Shown here piece by piece: positions 54,209 through 63,785 of a stretch of DNA of 64,000 nt (its first letter is position 1; each line of letters begins with the position of its first letter). Origin of the DNA: Posidonia oceanica. Lineage: Eukaryota > Streptophyta > Magnoliopsida > Alismatales > Posidoniaceae. Made by a program: the position numbers and the translations under genes. The notes beneath the pieces were generated by a model. It did no database searches. It was not told the origin of the DNA and saw only the letters and a list, made by a program, of their open reading frames with translations. Location of the stretch: positions 32,046,001-32,110,000 of the forward strand of contig JAZBRS010000049.1 of assembly GCA_037176725.1 (NCBI GenBank). The letters run 5' to 3'.

Positions 54209-55422
54209 TGTAGATACCCCGTTTTGGCACTCCCTTCATGGTAGTGTAGTTTGTTGCATTAGGCCACCTCTAGAAGCTCTTTGCCCAGCTCAAGTACTCT
54301 CATCTAACCTATTGACACTTGTTCCTATGATTGAGAGGCCAAAATTGGCAAGTTTGCATTTGAGTGTGTTGGACGCTGTGAATCATAACGTCCAACAACC
54401 TGGTTTTCTGTTTCCTCAAACTTGCCATATTTGGCTGAAATCAAATTTCGTGCTTTGCCTCCACTAAGGGTCCTTTGACCAGTCAAGGCCTTAATTGGTT
54501 TTAATGGTCATTAATCAGCCACTTATTGAGGAATATTCTTTGATCTTGGCATCTTTGCCTCGGAGGGTCGTTGGACGCTGGGTATTCCAACGTCCAACGT
54601 TGGACGCTGTAACGGTCAGCGTCCAACACTTCTGAAACAGGAAAGTTGCTGACTTGGCCTTTGTATCCTTATTTATTCCACCCCTGCTTCTATAAAAGCA
54701 GGGGTACCCCCACTAGGATCTGGGACGAAAATTGGACGGATCTGGGAGGGATTTGGAAGGGATTTTCAAAAGAGAAACACAATTTTGAGAAGAATTAGTG
54801 AGAGCAAGTAGAAAGTATTTTGAGCTAGAATTTCGAGAGAAGTTATGTGGAGAAAGAGTTTTTGAGAGAGCTCGAGTCCTCCTCCGTCATCAGTGACACC
54901 ACATCGACACCACTTGCATTCCGTGCATAGACAATAGGGGGCTTTCTTTAGTTTTCCTTTTCTTTTCATATCATATGTTTAATTTCGTAGTATAGTGAAG
55001 CATTTCATTTCATATATTGTTGTTGCTAGGCATAGTCATACTTAGTTGCAACCGGGGGGATAAAACCCCTCGGGTAAGTATTCCTCCTTTCATTTTATGT
55101 TAATTTTTAATTTGTTTTGAATCATATACTAGACTTTATTAATCCGCATCTTTAAAATCTGTTTTGCAAGGAAAAGAAGGAAAAGAAGAAACTCACCAAA
55201 CACGGGCACCCTTGGGCCGTTGGCGTTGTCCAAGGTAGCTGAACCTGCAACCATATCACATCTCCCCAAGGCGTTTCGAGGGTCGGCGAAAGCGAACCGA
55301 GAGTGGCGATCACACCAATTCTGTCAACTGTGGAGTGACGGAGTTGGATATAAAAAAGGGGCAACGAGGAAGCACCAAATGGACACAACAAGCTTCTCCT
55401 AACCAAAAACCCCATGTCCACA
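54209..55422 (+). repeat. OUTER 3' LTR (1214 bp)
   Basis: Starts TGTAGATACCCCGTTTTGG and ends CCCATGTCCACA. It is 29 bp shorter than the 5' LTR, which equals one hairpin unit: a single unit remains at 54368-54396. The TATA palindrome is at 54681-54704, perfect. Confidence 0.92.
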
Positions 55423-55427
55423 CTTAG
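55423..55427. repeat. TSD (CTTAG) of OUTER, right copy
   Basis: Repeats 11004-11008. Confidence 0.92.
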
Positions 55428-56240
55428 TCCTTGAACTTCTAAGGTTCCCTGCCCTTTGCCTGTGAGTGAGATAGGTGGAGGAGGTTTGAAGTACGGCAAG
55501 CTCTCGACATTGGCTTGAGTTTGAGTTCTGCTCGCCAGGTTTGGTCCTAGTGCGCCTTTTTATTTTCTAGGATTTTCTTATTGATTTATGGACAGCTTTC
55601 TTTGTTGCCTTCTTTTCACTCTTTGGACAACTCTTTGCTGGCCTCTGTTTTGGATAGTTTCTTTATTGCTTTTTCTCACTTGGACAGCTTCTTTACTGCA
55701 TTCTTTCCTTTCTTATTTGGACAGCTTCTTTGCTACCTTCTTTTCTGGACGCTTTCTAATTTATTTTGGCGAATGGCTCATACCATTAGCCTCTGCTCCG
55801 AGCCAGCCTTTCTCTTACCTCCCCATGCAAGTGTATGTGCAGACAGGACAAGGTTGAGGTTACCCTATTTGTTTAGCTTCTTTTCTTCTTGGGATACAAC
55901 TTTCTTTCCTTGGCTAGGACTTGGTCTTTGATTCTTTCTAGAGTTTGGCATGCTAATTAAGGGTGTACTGTATGTAACTCCCACGGATCTAAAGATGCCT
56001 TTAGGTTGTCATAACCAGTAGTTGGACCTTCCTTGGGTGTCATGGTCTCTGCTTAGGAACCTTAGGTAATATTTGGCAATTCTGCTCAGTGCTCTAAGTT
56101 GTTGGGTATAGTCCACACTCATCAATTATTATTTATTTTAGGATTTATCTGACATTCAAGCAAAGTTTAAGAAAGGGAAAAAAAACGAAAGTGCAAAGGA
56201 ATGTCTTATTTACATGTTCAAACTGATTTAACCACTGCCC
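55428..56240 (-). other. Post-integrase spacer of element M (right part)
   Basis: 55580-55770 on the plus strand repeats GGACAGCTTCTTTGCTGCC-like text about six times; reversed, this is the GGCAGCAAAGAAGCTGTCC repeat of INNER and OUTER. It continues at 11003 leftwards after OUTER is removed. The small open frames here (FFTAFFPFLF) are repeat translations. Confidence 0.7.
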
Positions 56241-57044
56241 TCAGTCGGGTTTAGTGGAATTTTGCACCTCCCTTCCCAGATGAGGGGACTTACCTGAGGG
56301 GTAACTGCGAAAGTTTACCCCTGGCATGGAGTAGTCAGGTGCTTGTGGCGCACATTCTTGTCTTTCTTTTGATTTGCGCCCAGTCCTTGTTTTCAGAGGG
56401 TCAGAGTCGGACTTGTCTTGATCCATTTCTTGCACTGTGCCCCTGGTGACTTTCTCTTTGAGTGAGGTTATTAGATTTCCTCCTCCTTTTGAAGTGCAAT
56501 CATTGGTGTATCCTGCATTAACCTCTCCTTCATAACTGTAGTGTTCATAACTGCTCCTGGGGTAATCGCTTATCTGTGTAGGATCCGGTGGCTTGGGAGG
56601 AGGACTGACTCTTGCTTATGCTGCTTGACAGAATGAACTAAGTGCAGCTTCTGCTTCATACCAGTCTGAATCTGCATATTCATCATACATAGGTAACTGG
56701 TTTTCTTGAATTAGGTCCTGAAACATCTGAGAGTCCATTGTCTCCTCATCGCACCAGTCTGCGTCAGTGTATTTGTCATAAACGGGCTGCATATTGTATC
56801 CATCTTGGACTGTTTCCCTCAGAGCTATGAATTCCAGTGCAGTATTTTGCCCTATCAGGTCTTGGAATGCTTGAGAATCTGTCCCTTCCTCGTACCTGTG
56901 ATCATAGTTTGTCCACCCATCTGGTGGCTCTTCATTGTGTGGTTTGGATGGCGGTCTTCCTTCTTGTGGTTCCGGTGGGAAGGATTCCCAGTCTACTCCT
57001 GTATCCACCTAGTGATTAGCCTTGATGGTGATTGCTTCTCCTTG
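56241..57044 (-). pseudogene. Post-protease segment of element M, repeat-bearing, decayed
   Basis: The minus strand reads VDWESFPPEPQEGRPPSKPH from about 57008, then two related units (EGTDSQAFQDLIGQN and ETMDSQMFQDLIQEN), with YDKYTDADW and YDEYADSDW, to a stop near 56616. Further text to 56241 has several stops. This acidic, aromatic-rich stretch resembles the DDEWDSEADEG linker of INNER but lies after rather than before the protease. No enzymatic domain. Reverse transcriptase to integrase are absent beyond it. Confidence 0.6.
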
Positions 57045-58007
57045 TTATTTGAATTTTAGCAGTTGGTGTACGGGGGACGCAACGGCACAGATTTCTGCTA
57101 ACCAAGACCTTCCCAAAATTAAGGGTGGAGCTAGGTCCTCTTCCATTACTATAACTATGGTAGTGCTCGTGAGGGGGCCTATAGTAATGTTCAGCTTGAT
57201 GGTTCCCATCGCTTCCCTTTGGCTTTTATCATAGGCTGCACAAGTGAAGCGATGCTTGGTAACCTCAGTTTCTTCAATGTCCAAAGTTTTGAGGGTGGAT
57301 AGGGAGCAGACATTCTTGCTAGCACCAGTGTCAATAAGTACTCCTAGAAGGAGACGGTTATTACTGTCGATAGAGATGATTAATGGATGCGAACGCTCTT
57401 CTGAAGTAGGCATTTCCTCATCTCTGAAGACTATATTTCTCTGTTCAAAATCTGTGACAACTTCCCTAGCTGGTTCAAGTTGTTCGTCCATGGGGAGGCA
57501 GCTAGAGTGGTTGGAAAAAGTGAGCTCGCTGATTCCCTCGTCGTCATCCTCAGTCTCCCATCCCATTGTATCTTCCCAAGGTTCATTCGAGTCCCCTTCT
57601 GACCATGCTGCAGGCATAGGCATTGCTGGCTCATCTAGTTCTTCCTTCTCTCTGGCCGGCGGCTCTAGGTCGAGGTCTATTTGTACATGCTGGATAGTTA
57701 CCTGTTCAGATCGAGCTGCTGATAAGATGACCTCTGCTTCTGCATGAGCCACTAGATGGTTGAATAAGGGATCTTGATGTATCTGCATTATTTGCCGGTC
57801 CCCTTGGGTTGCCCTCAGCCTTTCTTTAAGCTCAGACCACATAATTTTATCCTTATCATTAAGATGGTGTATTTTATCTTTGACAGTGAAACATTCTTCA
57901 AGGGTATGCCCATTATTCTGGTGGTAGGGGCAGTGTTTGGACATGTCAGCGTTTGGAGGACTTGGCCTTGGCTCGGGGAGCTGCAGATCTCCACTTTCAA
58001 CCAGCAT
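57045..58007 (-). pseudogene. Zinc knuckle and aspartic protease of element M
   Basis: An open frame of 320 residues. The N-terminus has the knuckle CPYHQNNGHTLEEC, then an acidic linker, then the protease: LIISIDSNNRLLLGVLIDTG and ASKNVCSLSTLKTLD (intact DTGAS), and APPLILGRSWLAEICAVAS. It ends at LLKFK where the frame breaks. It is the orthologue of the first INNER protease (same VHQxLKFKYQG end). The catalytic box is intact, but the polyprotein is truncated downstream. Minus strand, following gag with a frame change near 58010. Confidence 0.83.
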
Positions 58008-59346
58008 CCTGAATGTATCGGGGATTGATTCAGGAAGCGGAGGATAATTTTGCCTCTAAGGGCCTTTGTAGTTTTGTGGTGGAGGAACATTGTCGTAATT
58101 CCTTTGCCCCTGTGGTGATCCCTTGTGCTAATTGCCCATTTGCCCCTGTTGAAAGTTTGGCGGGTGTTGGAACTGTTGGGGGTGGAAATTGTTGAGGTGG
58201 TTGCCATTGAGGTTCTTGTTGCTGGAATTGAGGTTGTTGGAACTGTTGGTCTCTCCACCCCTTTTGGTTCTGTTGGGTCGACAGTTGGGCCGTGCTCCCT
58301 GTAACACCTTCTAGGGTATGCTCTGCAGTTTTTCTTCGACCCTTACCTTCAAGCTCCAGGAATGGTAGGTCTTCTTTGTTACGGATGACCTTTGCAGCCC
58401 GTTCATATAATTGGGGATAGGTATGAAAGTCACCAACCAGTAGTCCTGCCCTCAGTGCCCCTGTAGTATTCTTGGCTATAATCTCCACGGCTTGACTTTC
58501 GGGTATGTGGCACTCTGATCGAGCGGCCATGTGCCTCCACCTGTTGGCAAAAGTAATGAAATCTTCATTGGTTCTCATTCGTTCAGCAGTGAGGTCGCCC
58601 ACAGTTGGCTTGTGCGGCACCCGGTGACTGTACTGGTTCAAGAATCTCTCCTCCACTATTTTAAAGTCTTGGAGATCATGGGCAGTGAGGGAGTCAAACC
58701 ATCTTAATGCCTCTCTTTCAAGTGTCTTGAAGAAGAGATAAACAATGAGCCCCTGGTCATAACGGTATGATAGAGTATCCATGTTGAAGGTAGCTAAATG
58801 ATTCCTTGGATCCTTTGCCCCATTATACCTCATCATTTTTTGGCATTTTAAACCCTGGTGGAAGGGTAAAGTGAGGGAATTTGGAGGTATCATAGCCCAT
58901 TGATGCTCTCGAAGTAACCCCCGCTTCTGCCAATGCTTCTGAGATCATTCTTTTAATGTCTGGTCTTGGCATGACCTGTTGCCCTTGATTTAGGTGCCCG
59001 TAAGTTTGGTGGAATGGTGGTGATAGAGGGTTATATGGTGGAGAGAAGGGTAGGGATTGAGGTGGAGTGTGGTAGGACTGTGTGTTTGAGAATGGTTGTG
59101 GTGATTGGGATGCCCCTGGATATTGTGGGAGGTAGTTGGCTATGGATGGCATGGTTTGATGTGTGAAAGGGTAGGTTGGCGTTGCGTGGTATTGTGCGAA
59201 TGGACTTTGGATAGGGAAGTTTACAGTGGGGTTTGGTGGTATGGTATATGTGTGAGTGGGCATGGTTAATGGGTTTTGGTGAGGGTTTAGGAAAGAGGGT
59301 CCATGGGCAGATGAGGTTTGAGGGTTCCCAAACAAGGTGTGGTGTC
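58008..59346 (-). pseudogene. gag of element M, frameshifted and cut by a CACTA element
   Basis: From the CACTA border the frame reads GNPQTSSAHGPSFLNPHQNP, a Pro/Tyr/Gln-rich N-terminal part, then SMGYDTSKFPHFTLPPGFKM. A frameshift in a run of six A (near 58838) is followed by the Retrotrans_gag core: RYNGAKDPRNHLATFN, LIVYLFFKTLEREALRWFDS, FLNQYSHRVPHKPTVGDL and DFITFANRWRHMAARSE, then a Gln-rich stretch (QQPQFQQQEPQWQPPQQ). It is more distant from INNER and OUTER gag than these are from each other. The true N-terminus lies beyond the CACTA insertion, outside the window. Confidence 0.82.
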
Positions 59347-59775
59347 CACTACAAGAAAACTGGGCTTTAACCACGGCCAAATTCCGTGGCTAATACTAAA
59401 AAAGTCGTGGCTAAATCAATTTAGCAACGACTTTTAATCGTGGTGGAGCATGTGGCTAAAAGCCCTGTATCTAAATTTTAGCCACGGCTTAGGCTGGCCG
59501 TGGCTAATTTAGCCATGATCTTCATCCGTGGCTAATTTAGCCACGATCTTCATCCGTGGCTAATTCGTGGCAACAAATGTATTATACTTGCATCAAGATC
59601 CGTGGCCTTGCCGTGGCTAATTTAGGCACGGTATTTTACCGTGGCTATTCTGTGGCTAATTTAGGCATGGTATTTTTTGTGGCTATTCCGTGACTAATTT
59701 AGGTACGGTATTTTCCATGGCTAACACCGTGGCCAAGGCCGTGACAAAAATTAACCACCACTATAACATGTAATA
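59347..59775. repeat. CACTA subterminal repeats (CCGTGGCTAA / TTAGCCACGG)
   Basis: At least fifteen copies of GTGGCTAA in direct and inverted orientation, several as CCGTGGCTAATTTAGCCACG palindromes (about 59490-59570). Such subterminal arrays are the binding sites of the TNPA-type transposition protein in the family. Confidence 0.85.
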
Positions 59776-60068
59776 ATGCTGTGGCTAAACCCGTGGCTGA
59801 AGTTTTAGTACAATTTCAACATATAATAGAATTTATTTTCTTTTCAACACTTGTATTATAATATATAAAACAAACTAAATTGTTTTCGAAATGAAGATCA
59901 TATACTAATTTAATAACAAACTTCAAATTGAACAAAAGTAAAATATATTAATTTCATAATCCAGTACATCATGTTCTCATATTAAGGTATCAGTTACATG
60001 ACTATTTTCAAAAGAAAATATAACACAATCTTAAACTGTCTCAAGATTGATTGAATGAAATATCTAAT

Positions 60069-60146
60069 TCAAACATCATCATCTGCATAGCTTGTAGAAT
60101 TTGGCTCCACATCATGATCATCATTAGCGCTTACACTTGTAGAATC
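60069..60146 (-). CDS. Possible last exon of a CACTA-encoded gene
   Basis: The minus strand has an acceptor (TTTTTTGTAG at 60156-60147), then DSTSVSANDDHDVEPNSTSY and ADDDV, stop at 60071-60069. An acidic Ser/Asp-rich C-terminus just inside the subterminal repeats fits the last exon of a CACTA gene, but no homologous domain is recognised and the upstream exons were not identified. Confidence 0.35.
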   Translation of the reverse strand, partial: DSTSVSANDDHDVEPNSTSYADDDV

Positions 60147-60542
60147 CTACAAAAAACAATACAAATCATAAAACAATATTAGAATATAAACATAGGATAT
60201 TTCATTAAAGCACATAATTTCCACTATTTCAATTTTAAAAAAAAGACTAAGTTTGGGGACACACAACGACCAAGATTTTGTGTACCTCCTCCACAAACCA
60301 TATTTAATCTTGTCTGAAAAAGAATAATCATTGCCAAAAGGAAACTAGGGTTCATCTTCCAAAACCAATGAAAATCAATTCCTCGAACAACCGAAACAAG
60401 CAATATTCAATTAGAAATCAACAAAAGATCTCAATTAAAAAGACAACAGCAAGGCGAAAAAAACCCAAAATAGATAAGACCCAACAACCATTGGAGCACA
60501 GGAACAAGGCAGAGACCCCTGTACCAAAAACCAATCATGACC

Positions 60543-60670
60543 AAGATTTGAACTAACACTAAACATATAACACACACACACGATCTCTGTTGAGACAAAT
60601 AGAAATGTAGCCAACATGCATGACATTTGCTGCATATCATTTGGAATATAAGAAAAAAGGTAGCCAACAT
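60543..60670. repeat. 128-bp direct repeat, copy 1
   Basis: AAGATTTGAACTAACACTAA at 60543 to GTAGCCAACAT at 60670 recurs at 61011-61138 with very few differences (for example AAATAGAAATG versus AAACAGAAAGG). Both include a (CA)n run. Spacing 468 bp. The copies are nearly identical, which suggests a recent local duplication. Confidence 0.88.
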
Positions 60671-61010
60671 GCATGACATAATAATCTAAACTATCGAAAA
60701 AAATAGTTATTAGATATGAGACCATTACAGGTTCCAATCATAAAAGAATTTTGTTGGAAATTCATTACAATGGAACTAGGTAATTTTTACTTTATAGCTA
60801 TAGATACATCATACATCCGAATGAAGTCAAAATAATATTGTATAGCAAGACTAATGATTCAAAACATCTGTCAATCCTACATTCAAAACATAGCTCTTCC
60901 TCTTTCTGGTTTGAAAGTCCTCAGATTGCCTTTCTTAGTTACTTAAACAATAATAGTCCAACTTCCTTGGTAAGGATTCAAGGAAATATGCAGACAGACT
61001 CTTCTTGTCA

Positions 61011-61138
61011 AAGATTTGAACTAACACTAAACATATAACACACACACACGATCTCTGTTGAGACAAACAGAAAGGTAGCCAACATGCATGACATTTGCTG
61101 CATATCATTTGGAATATAAGAAAAAAGGTAGCCAACAT
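61011..61138. repeat. 128-bp direct repeat, copy 2
   Basis: See the copy at 60543-60670. Confidence 0.88.
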
Positions 61139-62416
61139 AAAATGAGAAGAGGTTTTAGCTATTATCACTAAAATACAAACCAAGTGAAGTTAATTATCAA
61201 ATGAGAAAACACAATAACGTAATGACAAACCAAATACTGTCAAGCTTCTGTGTATACATAGTTTAAAATTTTGAAAATAGGAGCTAAAGCCAATTATTAG
61301 TTGTTATATGAAACTTGACTAAAAGTAAATAAAGATTAGTACTTTACAAGCCTGTATCCAAACAAAAGTTGAAAATCAGAATTGAAAAAGTAGAGAAATT
61401 GTACCTTTGCAAGTGCACATAAGACCTCATGTAAATGACTACGATCAGCACTCAAGTGTATAATTCTAGAACTATAAAACAACAAAATAAATTATTCTGT
61501 TATTACAGGCCTGTATCCAATTCTTCTGTTATTATGAAACTGAAAGCGAGTCTTAAAATCCAACACATCATTGGAATGTAACTCAAGTGTATGCAAATAA
61601 ATACTAAAAAGCCATAGTCATATCTATTTATCAAAACAATTGGATTTTCTTAACAGTAACAATTGGATATATTTAGGTGTAATGACTAAGAATCATATTA
61701 GATGAACAAAACCTAAGAATAAACATGTAATTATAGAGAATCTTCACTTGGCTGTAGTAAGCTAATCGGAAGTTATCAGATGCAAAGCACTATGAAACAT
61801 AAATGATCAAAACTATGTAATAACATGAAATACAAGAAGTAAATATTCTCCACTGAATCCTATTAAACAGACACTTTTCTACTAAAAAAAGAATACACAA
61901 CAATTGGGAAAAACCATAATGGGGATTAAAAAAAACATTTTACAGTAATACCATGTAAATTGGCATCTTTGCTTTGTAACCAATATAGATACATGATTTT
62001 ACAAACATCCATCTACACCCCCACTCAGATAACCATATCCATGCAGGGCCTTCGTGCCTAAAATTGAGCACCATAGTGCCAAAAAAGTAACAAGGAAGGA
62101 AGCATTTTTCTTCCTTTTGTATCCATGTGATACCCACCTAAATTGGCATATTTGCTCTATCCTAATATGGACAATAAAACCAGTACATGATTTTGCAAAT
62201 AAACATCTATGGTAGTAACACATGGACCCTCCCCAGTAAGCCCACATTGGTTGAGCCTCATGTCATGGGTTTGCCCTTTTAGAAATGCATTTATGAATAC
62301 ACATGCTCCAATACATGTTTCAACATTCTTATGATTACAAATGGATTAATTTTAAGTCTTTAAAGCTTGCGGAAAAATATAACCATTATATTTGAAAGAC
62401 AAAAAATTGAAGTACC
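61139..62416 (-). other. AT-rich, probably intronic, one candidate exon
   Basis: A 67-nt candidate exon lies at 61471-61405 on the minus strand: acceptor TTTTATAG, reading SRIIHLSADRSHLHEVLCAL then AK, donor GTACAA. The protein is not recognised. 61953-62040 and 62141-62230 are two diverged copies of one segment (AAATTGGCATCTTTGCT / AAATTGGCATATTTGCT ... TACATGATTTT). Otherwise no gene seen. Confidence 0.4.
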
Positions 62417-62474
62417 TTACATTGCAGCACCCATCAATAGAAGCTCGGGCAATTCTTCCACTTCTGTGAAATAT
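62417..62474 (-). pseudogene. DEAD-box helicase exon C (motif VI)
   Basis: After an acceptor-like TTCAAG, the minus strand reads FIFHRSGRIARASIDGCCN and ends at GTAAGG. HRSGRIAR is helicase motif VI (family HRxGRxxR), which contacts ATP. Phase 0 agrees with the end of exon B. FIF replaces the VYV/VYI usual before HRSGR. Confidence 0.75.
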
Positions 62475-62549
62475 AAACTTGAACAGAAAAACAAATCCTA
62501 GTTAGTAAGGTTCATTACGTAAACTACCAATGAATCACTGGCAACATAC

Positions 62550-62672
62550 TTCTGCCGAATGTGGTAGTTGAAAGTGCACAACAATTAAAACACCAGGTAT
62601 ATCAAGACCTCTTGCAGCAACATCAGTAGCAACAAGTATAGCATGATCACTTCCACGAAAATGATCAATTGC
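62550..62672 (-). pseudogene. DEAD-box helicase exon B (motif V)
   Basis: A 123-nt exon (41 codons) between TACTAG and GTATGT encodes [20 protein letters not shown] and [20 protein letters not shown] plus [14 protein letters not shown] is motif V of DEAD-box RNA helicases. Borders are in phase 0 and consistent with exons A and C. The residues resemble the plant RH13 / human DDX24 branch. Confidence 0.85.
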
Positions 62673-63093
62673 CTAGTAGAAAGAAGCAAATATTCAAGAA
62701 ATTAGAGATTTTTTTTTTTGGCAGTAAGAAATTAAAGATGTTAATTGCAAGGAACTGTTCATTTAAAGCAACAGTATCAAACCAATTGATTTAACTACTA
62801 GTAAAGATGTTAGGCCTCCCTCCTGTTGGAGCTTGAAGCCAGTTTAAAGCAACAGTATCAAACCAATTAAAGTTAATTGGTCATTTAATTTTAGGTGTCA
62901 TTTTACATAGACTTAATGTTGACTAAAACTAGCGAGTAGCTAAAAAAATGTCAGAACTTAGAAATGTAATAACAAGATTGTAAAAAGTAAAACAAGCTGA
63001 AGTATGTTTTCAATCAAATTACTTAAAATGGACCACTTTAAAGTAAGCAAAATGTTAAAGACATCATTATATATTTCTGTCCAGGATTCCTAC

Positions 63094-63255
63094 CTTCAGG
63101 CATGCTCTTTGCTGCAATTGAGCATGAAGAGTCCAGGCAGTGATCCCAAGGATGCGCAAGAGGGATGCCATGCGGCATAGAGCTACAAATGATGTGCAAA
63201 ATACTATTGTTTGACCATGTCCATGAACACTTAAAATGTAATTTATTTTCTTCTG
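63094..63255 (-). pseudogene. DEAD-box helicase exon A (motif IV), RH13-like
   Basis: From a CACAG acceptor near 63256 the minus strand reads [20 protein letters not shown] and then [33 protein letters not shown], ending at a GTAGGA donor. TIVFCTS is motif IV, and the LHAQMQQRxRLK region precedes motif V in RH13/DDX24-type RNA helicases. Such proteins unwind RNA in ribosome biogenesis. Introns separate A, B and C, so this is genomic rather than processed DNA. Because it lies inside the visible CACTA end, it may be a captured fragment. Whether a full gene exists beyond 64000 is unknown. Confidence 0.8.
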
Positions 63256-63689
63256 TGCACCTGGATACAAGTATTTCTTTATCTTCTTGATGACATTTAT
63301 CAGAACATTAGTAGGGAATAAAAGGTACTCCAGCAACAATACCAATTTTTGCATACTTGGGTTGACAACAAGGACATTTCATACAGATGGCTAGTACTTC
63401 TAATAATATAAAGTTACTCCAAGTACATTCAAATCATCCCCTATAACTAGTGGAACTATACATTATCGGTTGAAAATGGCAAGTGTCTTAATCCCGCAAT
63501 GCTGGTTTGACCATATTTATTGGTCAAGTTAGAAACCAATGCAACATGGCTAAGTAATTTGTAGCATGATAAATTGGAAAGATAATGCTCACTTTTTTCT
63601 CACAACAACCTTTTGCTTTACACATTCATATTGCATGACAGATAAAACTACGCAAAAAGCACTTCTAGATGCAAAGTGAGAGGCTGACT

Positions 63690-63785
63690 CACCTTTTCTG
63701 ACTGTCCACTAACATTTTCAAGGTTATGATCAAAAGTTTCCTTCATTAAAATAACTGAGCTGTGATTTCCACCAAAATTCAGACC
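63690..63785 (-). CDS. Candidate further helicase exon (uncertain)
   Basis: The minus strand reads NFGGNHSSVILMKETFDHNL then ENVSGQSEK to a GTGAGT donor at about 63690. It could be part of the variable insert before the SAT motif in RH13-type helicases, but no diagnostic motif is present and the acceptor is ambiguous. Confidence 0.3.

Larger units (their letters stand above)
11009..55422 (+). mobile_element. OUTER: non-autonomous Tat-like LTR retrotransposon, interrupted by INNER
   Basis: The element is bounded by TG...CA LTRs (11009-12251 and 54209-55422) and 5-bp TSDs. Own sequence is 11009-20153 plus 49927-55422, about 14.6 kb without INNER. Order: LTR, primer site, leader, gag, a remnant of the protease/RT linker, post-integrase spacer, A-rich array, antisense PMD gene (split by INNER), five tandem arrays, polypurine tract and LTR. 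Protease, reverse transcriptase, RNase H and integrase are missing, with a junction at about 16020. If the deletion predates insertion, which the intact LTRs and TSD allow, it was mobilised in trans. The LTRs look nearly identical over the first 200 bp apart from one 29-bp deletion. Confidence 0.9.

Noticed and set aside
55581..55931. Hydrophobic frame rich in Phe/Leu as a membrane protein
   Set aside because: It translates the reverse of the GGCAGCAAAGAAGCTGTCC repeat of the post-integrase spacer of M.
58823..59380. Start codon at 59380 for M gag
   Set aside because: The first residues (MAVVKAQFSCSG) are read from the CACTA terminus. The frame crosses the insertion border, so this start is an artefact.
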